Source of the DNA: Propionibacteriaceae bacterium
GTDB lineage: Bacteria; Actinomycetota; Actinomycetes; Propionibacteriales; Propionibacteriaceae
Assembly (NCBI GenBank): GCA_031287505.1
Contig: JAITSW010000041.1
Span: forward strand, 1 to 9,932
Length of the DNA stretch: 9,932 bases
Direction of reading: 5' to 3'
A program made the translations under genes and the position numbers. The notes beneath the pieces were generated by a model. The model saw nothing but the letters and a program-made list of their open reading frames with translations, searched no databases and was not told the origin of the DNA. This document shows positions 1 to 7,096 of this stretch, piece after piece. Numbering within the stretch: position 1 is the stretch's first letter; every line of letters begins with the position of its first letter.

Positions 1-99
1 AATCCCGAAGGGAATTTCCAATAATTCAGATGAAAAACCGACAAAAATCGGCACTTTCAATTGCGCTACATCGGCACTTTCAGTTGCGCCCTACCGGCA
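1..99. mobile_element. Terminus of an IS21-type insertion sequence (partial, body lies left of the window)
   Basis: Read on the minus strand from position 99 leftwards, the sequence begins TGCCGGTAGG and then carries two copies of a GCGCAAYTGAAAGTGCCGA motif. IS21-family elements typically begin 5'-TG, end CA-3', and carry several repeated transposase-binding motifs inside each end; this stretch fits that pattern. The boundary at 99/100 is set by the CA dinucleotide and by where similarity of the interrupted DUF4928-type protein stops. No transposase coding sequence is visible in the 99 bases available. Family assignment is inferred from architecture, not from a database match; another IS family with repeated end motifs is possible. 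Confidence 0.55.
48..89. repeat. Two 19-base direct repeats inside the IS end
   Basis: TCGGCACTTTCAATTGCGC occupies 48-66 and TCGGCACTTTCAGTTGCGC occupies 71-89. They differ at one base and are spaced 23 bases start to start, about two helical turns. Repeated motifs of this size and phase are what a transposase-binding array at an IS terminus looks like. The second copy also supplies the TGA stop (80-82, minus strand) that ends the interrupted reading frame. Confidence 0.85.
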
Positions 100-391
100 G
101 AATAATCTTGCGCTCAACAATCATCAGCCCCATGTTTCCGCGACTAGTACGTCCTCCTTCAGATGCAAGGGTTCTCGTGATGTCGTGTTTAGCGAGTATC
201 TTCTTGAGGTTTCCGCCGCCGAGGCCTGTTACTTGCCCCTTGTTTTCAGTCAAGAAATCATCGGACTTCCATGGCGGTTGCTGGGCGGCGATTATGGCTG
301 TCAGTTGGATGACTAGAGCCAAAGGCCCTTTGGTTGTCACATTGTTGTCCGCTTGGAATTTGGTCAACCGTTGTTGCGTTTCGTTTGTCAT
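80..391 (-). pseudogene. DUF4928-type restriction endonuclease, N-terminal fragment truncated by IS end
   Basis: The 103-residue frame carries the N-terminal pattern I recognise from DUF4928 proteins that accompany DNA cytosine methyltransferases: KGPLALVIQL near residue 21, then GQVTGLGGG near 52, ILAKHDITRTLASEGGRTSRG at about 64-85. Family members are usually well over 200 residues, so most of the protein, including the presumed catalytic C-terminal part, is missing. Coding similarity stops near MIVERKII; the last six residues and stop codon are read from the IS terminus. The start is secure: an AAGGA ribosome binding site lies 5 bases before the ATG. The gene begins 14 bases after the methyltransferase stop, so the two formed an operon. 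DUF4928 as a restriction enzyme is inferred from its association; biochemical function is not shown by the sequence. The fragment is most likely inactive. Confidence 0.7.
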
Positions 392-405
392 TAGTTTCCT
401 TGCGG

Positions 406-1578
406 TTAGAACAATGTTGCTGGCTCAAGCTCCAGTTGCCGACTCGTAGACCAATCTCCGGTGGTTAGCGGCATGAGATAGTGCTTGGCAAGCCACTCAA
501 CAACAGGCACCGCAACAGCGTCACCGAAACCAAACAAGCTCTGATTGGTGCGAGCGCCACCAAGTTGATAATGACTGGCACCCATGAGGGTGGCGTATTC
601 GCGCGGCGTCATCCAGCGAACATGAATACCGCTCTCTCCCAAATGCACGATTGCTTGCTTTGACGACCCGCCTCGCGCTGTCCGCAAACAGCCGGCGATG
701 TCATCTGGGCGTACTTCCCAAACGGCAACCCCGTGACGAGTACGCCGATAGGCAGTCCGGTAAGAAATTCCGCGACCCTGACACAGTTGGGCTACCCGCC
801 TTTTCTGCGTTGGCGAAAGCGAGTCAACAAAAGCATCAGTACGTTCCTTGCCCCACCAGCATTCATCCGTAAGCGGAATGTCCTCGACACACAGACCTAG
901 ACCCGACATCAGCGGAGAAGGGGGCATTGGAAGACTCGCTCTATGGGTTCGCAGAGACTGATCACCAAACACTCTCCAAAGCCAATCAGGGCGAAGCTCC
1001 GAACTGTTTTGGCCACGGGTTTCCGGAGGATTCTGAGCACCGACCAGGAATAGCCGTGGTCTTGATTGTGGAACGAAACGTCGTGCATCAATCGCCAGAA
1101 CATCAACTGAATACCCCAAAGTGTTGAAAGCCCTTATCGCGGCAGCTAAGTCGTCACCCCCATGAGAAGTTGCTAAACCAACAACATTTTCCAACACGGC
1201 TACCGATGGTTTGCTTCCACCCATCTCTCTGAGAACGCGAACAAACTCCCAAAACGTGCCTGATTCGGTGCCATGCAACCCGGCGCGTGCACCAGCCAAA
1301 GAAAGATCAGTACACGGTGAAGACGCCCAAGCAAGAGAAATGTCCGACGGCATATCATCGCCGTTAACATCCGCTATGTCACCAAGAACAAATTCATGAT
1401 CTGGCGACTCGCCGAAGTTGCCCTCATACATGGCCTGCTTGTCCGGCTCAAAATCGTTTGACCAAACAACCTGGAACCCCGCCTCTTCCAAGCCAAGACG
1501 AGCCAGCCCGATGCCAGCGAAGAACTCCAAGGCTCTGGGAACCTTGAAAGCGATTCGCGGATCGGAGGCCTGATACAT
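406..1578 (-). CDS. DNA (cytosine-5-)-methyltransferase of a restriction-modification system
   Basis: The enzyme transfers a methyl group from S-adenosylmethionine to C5 of cytosine in a specific DNA site. Numbering from the ATG at 1578 (390 residues): motif I FFAGIGLARLGL at 19-30 (SAM binding), motif IV SSPC at 86-89 with catalytic Cys89, motif VI ENV at 130-132, motif VIII QSRPR at 171-175, a variable target-recognition stretch after it, RWMTPREYATLMG as motif IX near 321-333, and GFGDAVAVPVVEWL as motif X near 350-363. All core motifs are intact, so it should be active. The frame can be extended to an ATG at 1647, but those 23 extra residues are Cys-rich, lack an upstream ribosome binding site and precede the normal beginning of the family. 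It is followed 14 bases later by the broken DUF4928 gene, so it now probably acts as an orphan methyltransferase. Recognition sequence cannot be read from the protein. Confidence 0.9.
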   Translation of the reverse strand: MYQASDPRIAFKVPRALEFFAGIGLARLGLEEAGFQVVWSNDFEPDKQAMYEGNFGESPDHEFVLGDIADVNGDDMPSDISLAWASSPCTDLSLAGARAGLHGTESGTFWEFVRVLREMGGSKPSVAVLENVVGLATSHGGDDLAAAIRAFNTLGYSVDVLAIDARRFVPQSRPRLFLVGAQNPPETRGQNSSELRPDWLWRVFGDQSLRTHRASLPMPPSPLMSGLGLCVEDIPLTDECWWGKERTDAFVDSLSPTQKRRVAQLCQGRGISYRTAYRRTRHGVAVWEVRPDDIAGCLRTARGGSSKQAIVHLGESGIHVRWMTPREYATLMGASHYQLGGARTNQSLFGFGDAVAVPVVEWLAKHYLMPLTTGDWSTSRQLELEPATLF

Positions 1579-1756
1579 GTCTTCTACTCTACCGAAGCAG
1601 ACTGACAATAATCGGCAGGGAGAGTATGCGGTGAGCACTAGTGGCATACGTCAAACACACGCATTGGAACGAACCGTGAAACAACGAGACGAAGCGAAAT
1701 CTCACTGAAAGTGTTTCTCACAGACGCTCGTCAACTTTCTCCAACCGGTTCGCGAT

Positions 1757-1770
1757 CCGAACAAGTTCGG
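1757..1770. repeat. Short inverted repeat CCGAAC-AA-GTTCGG upstream of the methyltransferase
   Basis: Two perfect 6-base arms are separated by AA. The site is about 110 to 190 bases upstream of the two possible methyltransferase starts. Restriction-modification genes are often controlled by proteins that bind short palindromes, but no controller (C) protein gene is seen here, so an operator role is only a possibility. It could also belong to the neighbouring IS-like end. Confidence 0.35.
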
Positions 1771-1780
1771 TCGCTCTCCT

Positions 1781-1836
1781 CAATCGAAAGTGGACGCCTA
1801 TTTCAAATCCAAAGTGGACAGTAAGTGGACACTTTG
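1781..1836. repeat. Second IS-terminus-like repeat cluster (AAGTGGAC motifs)
   Basis: AAGTGGAC occurs at 1788-1795, 1812-1819 and 1823-1830. The first two lie in a larger shared context (ATCGAAAGTGGAC and ATCCAAAGTGGAC) spaced 24 bases, almost the same phase as the IS-end repeats at 48-89. CAAAGTG (1810-1816) and CACTTTG (1830-1836) form a 7-base inverted repeat. The core CACTTT read on the minus strand is shared with the left repeat (GGCACTTTCAATTG versus GTCCACTTTCGATTG). This suggests a remnant end of a related but different element; no transposase gene and no clean TG/CA terminus is seen next to it. Confidence 0.5.
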
Positions 1837-1886
1837 CCTAAATCTCACGAATTTGAAACCTTCTCAAACTAGCGTTTCCCCTAGTC

Positions 1887-1905
1887 AAAACGACAAAACC
1901 TGTCG
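1887..1905 (-). terminator. Terminator-like hairpin after the three-gene operon
   Basis: Read on the minus strand, stem CGACA, loop GGTTT, stem TGTCG, then TTTT. It lies about 30 bases beyond the MFS stop codon and would end transcription of the minus-strand operon before the methyltransferase region. The stem is only 5 base pairs and the T run only four, so it is a weak intrinsic terminator by sequence. Confidence 0.4.
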
Positions 1906-1934
1906 GGGTGGCAGCACTCTAACCCACAGCCTCT

Positions 1935-3185
1935 TCACCCAATTCCCCCGCCACCCCCATCACCGAAGTGCCGCGAGATGGTCGACGCAACCAGAGCAGA
2001 CGCCAGCCACAGGATGGCGCCGGTGGCGAAGGCCGCCTGATAGGAAACCATGGAAGCCAGCGCCCCGCAAGCCAGCGGGCCTGCGATTGAGCCGACGTCG
2101 GAGCACATGGAAAAGACCGCTATCGCCCGCGAACCGTTAGGCCCGGCGACATCCCCCACTGTCGCAGCCGGTGCGCTGCCCAGGATGGCCGTTGCGACAG
2201 CGTTGAAGCACAAGACCACGATCAGGGGGATGATTGAGCTCGTAAACGGGATGGCCATGACGCTCGCAGCAGCCAGAAGCGAGCCGGCAATCATCGGCAG
2301 CCGCCTGCCAAAACGGTCGACCGCCGCCCCGGCAGGATTTATCACCACCGCTTGCAGCAGCGCGGAACATGCCATGGCAATACCCGTCCAACGGGCAGCT
2401 TCAGCGGGGATCGAGTACATCGTGGCAGCCACAAACAGGGGGAGCATGGCCGAACGCATTCCGGATGCGCTCCAACCGTTGGCGAGATTAATCAGACAGG
2501 CTGCCTGGAATCGTCGATCTCGCACCACATCGCGCAATGCCTGAGTAGGCGCGGCCTCATCATCGCCGGCAGTAGTTGGCTTGGGCTTACTCAGCAAAGC
2601 AAGCCCGACGATTCCCGCCAAGGCCAACGTCCCGGCGTAGAAGAAGAACGGTGCCGACATCGAGATTGCCGAAAACACACCGCCCAGGGCCGGGCCGCTG
2701 ATCGACCCAATCAAAAACCCGCTGTTGAAAAACGCGCTTGCCCGCCCACGCAACTCCGGACCCACCGCGCCAAGCAGCAGCGTCATAGCGGAAATCGAAA
2801 ACATCGCGGAGCCAACACCGCCGATTCCGCGCAATAAAAGCAGCTGCAAGTAACTTTGCGAAAGCCCGGCCAGCGCAGATGACACCGCCACAATGCCCAT
2901 CCCGATCGCCAGCACAGTTCGCGGCCCCAATTTGTCGACAACCCTGCCTAAAAACGGGCTTGCCACCAAACGCATCAACGCGAATGCCGAAATCACCGCC
3001 GATGCCGCAAACTCGCTGACCCCAAAGGTTGAGGCATACACCGGGATAATCGGTGCCACCACCCCAAATCCGAGCATCACGCAAAAGGCGATAAGCGCCA
3101 ACACCGGGACGTCGCGCGGAAACTTGGTTCTGCCAGACGGGCCAATTCCAGACGGGTCGATTGGAGAAAAGCCGGGTACCCTCAC
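1935..3185 (-). CDS. Major facilitator superfamily (MFS) transporter, probable drug/proton-antiporter type
   Basis: A 416-residue integral membrane protein with two halves of about six hydrophobic segments, joined by a charged cytoplasmic loop at about 200-226. The MFS signature loop between helices 2 and 3 is GRVVDKLGPRT (80-90), echoed in the second half by GAAVDRFGRRLP (286-297). GSISGPALGG (160-169) matches the helix-5 motif typical of antiporters, so export of a small molecule driven by protons is likely. The tail ends in a glycine-rich stretch after a charged RHFGDG. The start is a GTG whose first bases overlap the transglutaminase stop (GTGA, 4 bases), implying translational coupling. 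It is the last gene of the operon; the substrate is unknown, but the context suggests it may move a product or substrate of the ATP-grasp/transglutaminase pair. Confidence 0.88.
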   Translation of the reverse strand: MRVPGFSPIDPSGIGPSGRTKFPRDVPVLALIAFCVMLGFGVVAPIIPVYASTFGVSEFAASAVISAFALMRLVASPFLGRVVDKLGPRTVLAIGMGIVAVSSALAGLSQSYLQLLLLRGIGGVGSAMFSISAMTLLLGAVGPELRGRASAFFNSGFLIGSISGPALGGVFSAISMSAPFFFYAGTLALAGIVGLALLSKPKPTTAGDDEAAPTQALRDVVRDRRFQAACLINLANGWSASGMRSAMLPLFVAATMYSIPAEAARWTGIAMACSALLQAVVINPAGAAVDRFGRRLPMIAGSLLAAASVMAIPFTSSIIPLIVVLCFNAVATAILGSAPAATVGDVAGPNGSRAIAVFSMCSDVGSIAGPLACGALASMVSYQAAFATGAILWLASALVASTISRHFGDGGGGGIG

Positions 3186-4081
3186 TTTGGTCTCGGAAGG
3201 CTGGTGACGTTCACCTCGACGCTTAGCTCTGACGTCTCGCTCTCGGTGAGGACGACGCCGCGAAGCGGGGAGACGTCAGAGAAATCCCGTCCCCAAGCTG
3301 TGACGATGTAGCGCGAGTCTGCGAACTGGTTGTTAGTCGGGTCTAGATCCAGCCAACCGGTCGGGGTGTAGACGGAGAGCCAAGCATGGGTGGCATCTGC
3401 GCCTTGGAGTTTGGGCTTGCCTTTTGGCGGCGTCGTCTCGATATAGCCCGAGACGTAACGCGCCGGGAGCTGCAATGAGCGCAGCACGCCGATGGCCAGG
3501 TGGGCGAAATCTTGGCAGACGCCCGCCTTGGTTTGCAGCACCTCGTCAAGGGTGGTGCGCACCGACGTCATCCCCTGGCGGTAATTGAAATCCCCATAGA
3601 TTCGGGACATGAGCTCCACAAGAGCCGCAGGCAACCCAAGATCCGCGCCTATCAGCGACTCGGCGTAATGCCGAAGCAAGCTCGAAAGTCGAACCAACGG
3701 CGACGGCAAAGTGAACTCGGCAAATTCGATGCCCGTCAGCTGCCTTTCCGCCTCGCGAATGGCAGTCGCCAGCGTGTAATGGCTCAGCGTTTCAAGGTCG
3801 GGAGGCCGGCGATTCACTTCGACGGTGTTCACAGAGGTGACCTCAAGCGCTGGCGTTCCCCCGTCTAGCTCGATATAGGTGGCGAGGTTGCCGAAATAGT
3901 CGGTTTTAGTGTGTAGATATCTAGCCGGCGGCGATGTCTGAATCTGCTGGGCGATTACGTGCTGGTATGGGGTTTCCCGGGCAAAGATGTAGGCCCGGTT
4001 GTAGCAATAGTCGACCAGATCGCCATAGGTGTACCGGGTTGCGTGTTTTACCTCGTAACGACGGGAGCCAAAGGCATTCAT
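3182..4081 (-). CDS. Transglutaminase-like cysteine protein (bacterial transglutaminase family)
   Basis: A 299-residue protein with the two-part layout of bacterial transglutaminase-like proteins. The N-terminal beta-rich domain (about 8-95) starts with YEVKHATRYTYGDLV, and the papain-like core follows (about 150-255). The catalytic triad is visible: Cys189 in AGVCQDFAH, His232 in DATHAWLSVY and Asp247 in WLDLDPTNNQ. No signal peptide or membrane segment is seen, so it is likely cytoplasmic. Such proteins hydrolyse or rearrange peptide or amide bonds; in many bacteria they sit beside circularly permuted ATP-grasp and alpha-E genes, and a role in processing a ligase-made peptide has been predicted from that linkage. 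Its ATG overlaps the stop of the upstream gene (ATGA), and its own stop overlaps the MFS start, so all three are coupled. Actual substrate unknown. Confidence 0.9.
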   Translation of the reverse strand: MNAFGSRRYEVKHATRYTYGDLVDYCYNRAYIFARETPYQHVIAQQIQTSPPARYLHTKTDYFGNLATYIELDGGTPALEVTSVNTVEVNRRPPDLETLSHYTLATAIREAERQLTGIEFAEFTLPSPLVRLSSLLRHYAESLIGADLGLPAALVELMSRIYGDFNYRQGMTSVRTTLDEVLQTKAGVCQDFAHLAIGVLRSLQLPARYVSGYIETTPPKGKPKLQGADATHAWLSVYTPTGWLDLDPTNNQFADSRYIVTAWGRDFSDVSPLRGVVLTESETSELSVEVNVTSLPRPK

Positions 4082-6543
4082 TTGCCCGTCCCCCGCAGAT
4101 TGCCTTGCAACGGTTCGGCGGTGTGCCGGGTGACCTGGCGCGAGAAGTGGCGCTTGGCGATGTCTTCGCCAAGAGTTACCAGCTGACGATACTGCTGAGC
4201 CAGCCAGGTCGGGATATCCGTTTGCGGATGATCGGCCAAACCGTCGGCTATTTGCCCGGCGCGCTTTGCCATGATGGCGTCTCCGGCGAGGGTGAGGTCA
4301 AAGGCCAGGGCATGGAGCTGGAAAGCCACCGAACGGGGATTGGCTCGGTCCTCCAAAAGTAGCCGCAATACCGACTCGCGCGCCTCCACCGGGCCCAGAC
4401 CAGTTGCCGCGCGACGGCGATGGGTGATGATGCTTTCGCAAATCCGCAGCACCGATTCTGCGACAAGCTCGGCGCCGGCACCCTGGCAGTCTTGGGTGTA
4501 TTCGAGGAGCAGCAGCGTGAACCGGGCCCGCTCCAAACGTCCACCTGCGTCTAGGAAAGCCCAAGAGGCATCCCGCACCATGCTTTGCGCCACAATCCCG
4601 GCATAGGCCATCAAGGATTCCAGGCCGTCCTCCAAAAGCGGCTGCAACTCGGCGTCGGCACCGGCCTGCGTCAACGTGCGGCGCAGCCTAGCGAAAACAC
4701 TCCATGTGTCAACACTCATCAAATCGCGGACTTGCTGCGAGTTGGCAAAAAGCCGCAGCACTTCATAGCTCACCGAGCCCGGCAGCGAGCTATCTAGGGT
4801 TACCCGATGCAGGTATTCCGGCTCTGATTCTTCCAGGTAGGCCGGAGCGCCGAGGATCTGGTGGACGGACGCCAACAGCACCTTTAGCGCTTCGTAGCCG
4901 GCGGTGCCAAGATGGGCTAAATGGTCGGCAGCGACATTGTCGGCGACTTTGATCAGCCGGGCTTTGCCTTCGGCTCGCTCGGCAAAACGTCCGATAGCCA
5001 TGAGGGTGCCCGCCACGCGCGGCGCGAGGGCAACGGCTGGCTGCGTCAAGTGAACTATCGGACGCAGGCTTGTTGTGGGTGCTTGCGCCGAGGTCTTGCC
5101 CGCCGGCACCCAGACATCTTTGGCAAGAGCGCCCAATGAGCCCACCGTCTTGGCAGACGATTCCCCGACCCGTCCCAAACCGCCGGGAAGAAACTTGAAG
5201 CCCTCACCATCCAAAATGCCAAAGGTTCGCAGCAAAAAGCGTCTTGGCTCCAAACCGCGCCTGGTTACCACCGGAGCCGAAGACAGCGGCAATGGCACCA
5301 TCCCGCACCACATCTCAGGGTGGGCAAGGATGCGCTTCCGCAGGCCTTCAAGCTCAGAACCGGTGAGCTCCCATCCAAGATAGTCGACAGTGGCGGTGCC
5401 GTGGATCTGCCTGATCAGCAGCCTGGGCAGATTCGCCAGAACATGCGAACGGGAGGCCTGCTCGAAACACCACCAGCTTTCTGGCATGGGTATTTGCAGG
5501 TCTTCGCCGAGCAGCGTCCGAGCGATTCCAGGTAGGTATGGGAGCAATGCCGGGGAGTTGAGAACGCCGGTGCCCAACGAGTTGGCTAGTGCCACACGGC
5601 CATTTTGCGCACATTCGGCAAGGCCGGGCACCCCCACCGTGGAATCACCGCGGATGTCGAGCGGATCAGCGTCTAACGCGTCGACTCGCCGCAAAATCAC
5701 ATCGACTTGCTCGTATTTCCCGCCCGCCCGCAGCCAGACCCGGCCGTCCCGCACCACTAAGTCGTCGGCTTCGGCCAAGGAAAAACCCAACAGGGATGCC
5801 AAGTAACCTTGGTCGAACTCGGTATCGCTGCGTGTTCCCGGAGTAAGCAGCACCACCCGTGGGGTTTCGCTCGCCATCGTGCCAACGTCGAGCAGCGTCG
5901 CAGCCAGTTGTTGGTAAAAGCCCCGAAGCCGGCGCAAATCTGAGGCCCGGTGCAGTGCCGAGAGCACCTGGGAGACCACCCGCCGGTTAGCCATGGCATA
6001 GCCCGCCCCGGCGGGTGCCTGATTGAGATCGGCGATAACGTGCCAAGTTCCGTCGGCGGCCCGTCCCAGATCGGCGGCCGTGACGCGCAGCGCGGGCGCG
6101 GGCGCACCAGGTGTGAAAGCGGAGCGCAGATAGCCGGCATTCGAGAGTACCGCCGCTGGCGGGATCAGGCCTTCTTTTAGGACGTGCTGGGATGAATAGA
6201 CGTCAGTCAGCAGAAGTCGCAATAGCCGGGCCCGCTGCGCAAGCCCGCGCTCTAAAGCATCCCACCCGTCCAGTATCACCGGCAGCGGGTCGATATTCCA
6301 CAGCCGGGTGTCTTTGGCAGCCCCGGCTCCGAAAACCATGCCTTCTTCGTCGGCCAATTGCACGGCTTCCGCTTTGGCCGCCAGCAAACCAGCCATGCCG
6401 ATGTCGTTGATATTCTGCGCCAACCTCGCAGTATGCCCGTGCGGAACACTTCCGTTCAACAGCTCGTCATATGGTGCCAGCGCCGGGTGTTTGGAGTATG
6501 CGGCAATGAGCTCACTGGGAAGCTCAAATGCGGCAAGCGACAT
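4078..6543 (-). CDS. Circularly permuted ATP-grasp / alpha-E domain fusion protein
   Basis: An 821-residue protein joining two domains that are often separate genes. Residues about 60-460 match the circularly permuted ATP-grasp family (formerly DUF404/DUF407): VDVILRRVDALDADPLDIR (280-298), GVPGLAE (304-310), NGRVALANSLGTGVLNSPAL (314-333), the PESWWC segment (354-359) and LPGGLGRV (452-459). A linker at about 480-505 leads to the helical alpha-E domain (formerly DUF403), which opens with GRFAERAEGKARLIKV (518-533) and runs to about 800. ATP-grasp enzymes form amide or peptide bonds through acyl-phosphate intermediates; with a transglutaminase neighbour this set is predicted to make and trim a small peptide or amide-linked product, but no product is known. 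First gene of the minus-strand operon; a G-rich run lies immediately before the ATG, an unusually close ribosome binding site. Confidence 0.92.
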   Translation of the reverse strand: MSLAAFELPSELIAAYSKHPALAPYDELLNGSVPHGHTARLAQNINDIGMAGLLAAKAEAVQLADEEGMVFGAGAAKDTRLWNIDPLPVILDGWDALERGLAQRARLLRLLLTDVYSSQHVLKEGLIPPAAVLSNAGYLRSAFTPGAPAPALRVTAADLGRAADGTWHVIADLNQAPAGAGYAMANRRVVSQVLSALHRASDLRRLRGFYQQLAATLLDVGTMASETPRVVLLTPGTRSDTEFDQGYLASLLGFSLAEADDLVVRDGRVWLRAGGKYEQVDVILRRVDALDADPLDIRGDSTVGVPGLAECAQNGRVALANSLGTGVLNSPALLPYLPGIARTLLGEDLQIPMPESWWCFEQASRSHVLANLPRLLIRQIHGTATVDYLGWELTGSELEGLRKRILAHPEMWCGMVPLPLSSAPVVTRRGLEPRRFLLRTFGILDGEGFKFLPGGLGRVGESSAKTVGSLGALAKDVWVPAGKTSAQAPTTSLRPIVHLTQPAVALAPRVAGTLMAIGRFAERAEGKARLIKVADNVAADHLAHLGTAGYEALKVLLASVHQILGAPAYLEESEPEYLHRVTLDSSLPGSVSYEVLRLFANSQQVRDLMSVDTWSVFARLRRTLTQAGADAELQPLLEDGLESLMAYAGIVAQSMVRDASWAFLDAGGRLERARFTLLLLEYTQDCQGAGAELVAESVLRICESIITHRRRAATGLGPVEARESVLRLLLEDRANPRSVAFQLHALAFDLTLAGDAIMAKRAGQIADGLADHPQTDIPTWLAQQYRQLVTLGEDIAKRHFSRQVTRHTAEPLQGNLRGTGK

Positions 6544-6630
6544 GCCCCCAGACTATCTGACTAGGCATAGTGCCGCGTCCTCAGGTGCGACTACAGTTGG
6601 AACAACTAGTCACAAAAGGTAGGTGCGGCC
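6544..6630. promoter_or_regulatory. Divergent promoter region between the operon and the acetyltransferase gene
   Basis: These 87 bases must hold promoters for both directions. Strong consensus -35/-10 pairs are not obvious on either strand. An inverted repeat lies at 6589-6611, with arms GACTACAGTTG and CAACTAGTC around a GAA centre, pairing apart from a two-base bulge. For the plus-strand gene, AGGTAGG at 6617-6623 is the likely ribosome binding site, 7 bases before the ATG. The repeat may be an operator or a hairpin in the acetyltransferase leader. Confidence 0.45.
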
Positions 6631-6918
6631 ATGGCAGAACCGAAAAAAGAAATTCGCCTCAACGAATCCGAGAACTGGTACGAAGTCTTGCTGGACGGCA
6701 ATCGCGTTGCCCTTGCCCATTTCGTCCCGAACGGCGAAGTTAGGATCTTCGACCACACCGAAACCGACGAAGACCACGAAGGCCAGGGCTTGGCCGGCCA
6801 GGTGGTGCAGTTTGCCCTAGACGACGTCCGCGCCAAAGGCCTTAAGATCTGCCCAACCTGCCCGTACGTCATACATTGGCTAAAGCAACACCCGGACTAC
6901 ATCGACCTGGTGGCTTGA
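6631..6918 (+). CDS. Small GNAT-fold N-acetyltransferase, YjdJ type
   Basis: A 95-residue protein matching the short GCN5-related acetyltransferase family (YjdJ-like), whose members are about 90-100 residues and lack the N-terminal half of the usual GNAT fold. The recognisable segment runs from VRIFDHTETDEDHEGQG at about 37 through LAGQVVQFALDDVRAKGLK to CPTCPYVIHWLKQHPDY (74-90). EGQGLAG at 50-56 is the acetyl-CoA pyrophosphate-binding turn. The physiological substrate of this family is not established. The gene is divergent from the ATP-grasp operon and convergent with fumarase. The start is supported by the AGGTAGG upstream and the usual family length. Confidence 0.88.
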   Translation: MAEPKKEIRLNESENWYEVLLDGNRVALAHFVPNGEVRIFDHTETDEDHEGQGLAGQVVQFALDDVRAKGLKICPTCPYVIHWLKQHPDYIDLVA

Positions 6919-7096
6919 TCCCGAGAGTTAGCCCCATCTCCACAGTGGCACCCTCACAGTGAACGGGTCGTGATTACCCGACCCGGTTAGCCCTACCCGC
7001 GGTGGCGACCATTTAGCCCAGCCATGAGCCGGCCCACTGCAAGAGTCAGCCCCACCGCACAGCGGCTATCAGGCTAACTTTCAAGCTTTTATCCGC
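6919..7096. other. Convergent intergenic region with repeated TTAGCCC words and a hairpin
   Basis: No gene is seen. TTAGCCC occurs at 6928-6934, 6987-6993 and 7013-7019, with a TCAGCCC variant at 7046-7052 and the reverse complement GGCTAAC at 7072-7078. The region separates two converging genes, so terminators for both would be expected; the best hairpin is listed separately and none has a good T run. Confidence 0.5.
6964..6985. terminator. Hairpin in the convergent intergenic region, possible bidirectional terminator
   Basis: CGGGTCG (6964-6970) and CGACCCG (6979-6985) form a perfect 7-base-pair stem with an 8-base loop; flanking AA and GTT can extend it with one bulge. It lies 46 bases after the acetyltransferase stop. 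There is no T run on either side, so if it stops transcription it is not a classical intrinsic terminator. Confidence 0.35.

Larger units (their letters stand above)
1579..1934. other. Intergenic region between methyltransferase and MFS gene
   Basis: No convincing gene is present. The stretch would hold the methyltransferase promoter on the minus strand; a TTGACG lies just before 1648 but I find no well-spaced -10 element. It contains a short palindrome (1757-1770), IS-end-like repeats (1781-1836) and a terminator-like hairpin after the MFS gene (1887-1905). Composition is more A+T-rich than the operon to the right. Confidence 0.6.

Noticed and set aside
30..449. Plus-strand 139-residue open frame
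   Set aside because: It lies opposite the DUF4928 fragment and IS end, starts inside the IS terminus and has no recognisable protein features.
1579..1647. Longer methyltransferase start at 1647
   Set aside because: The extra 23 residues are unlike the family N-terminus and no ribosome binding site precedes that ATG, so the ATG at 1578 was preferred, though the longer form cannot be excluded.
1790..2140. Plus-strand 116-residue frame beginning in the repeat cluster
   Set aside because: Its second half is antisense to the MFS gene and is Arg/Pro-rich shadow translation; no ribosome binding site.
2050..3207. Several plus-strand frames across the MFS gene
   Set aside because: They are antisense shadows of a clearly coding, motif-bearing MFS gene.
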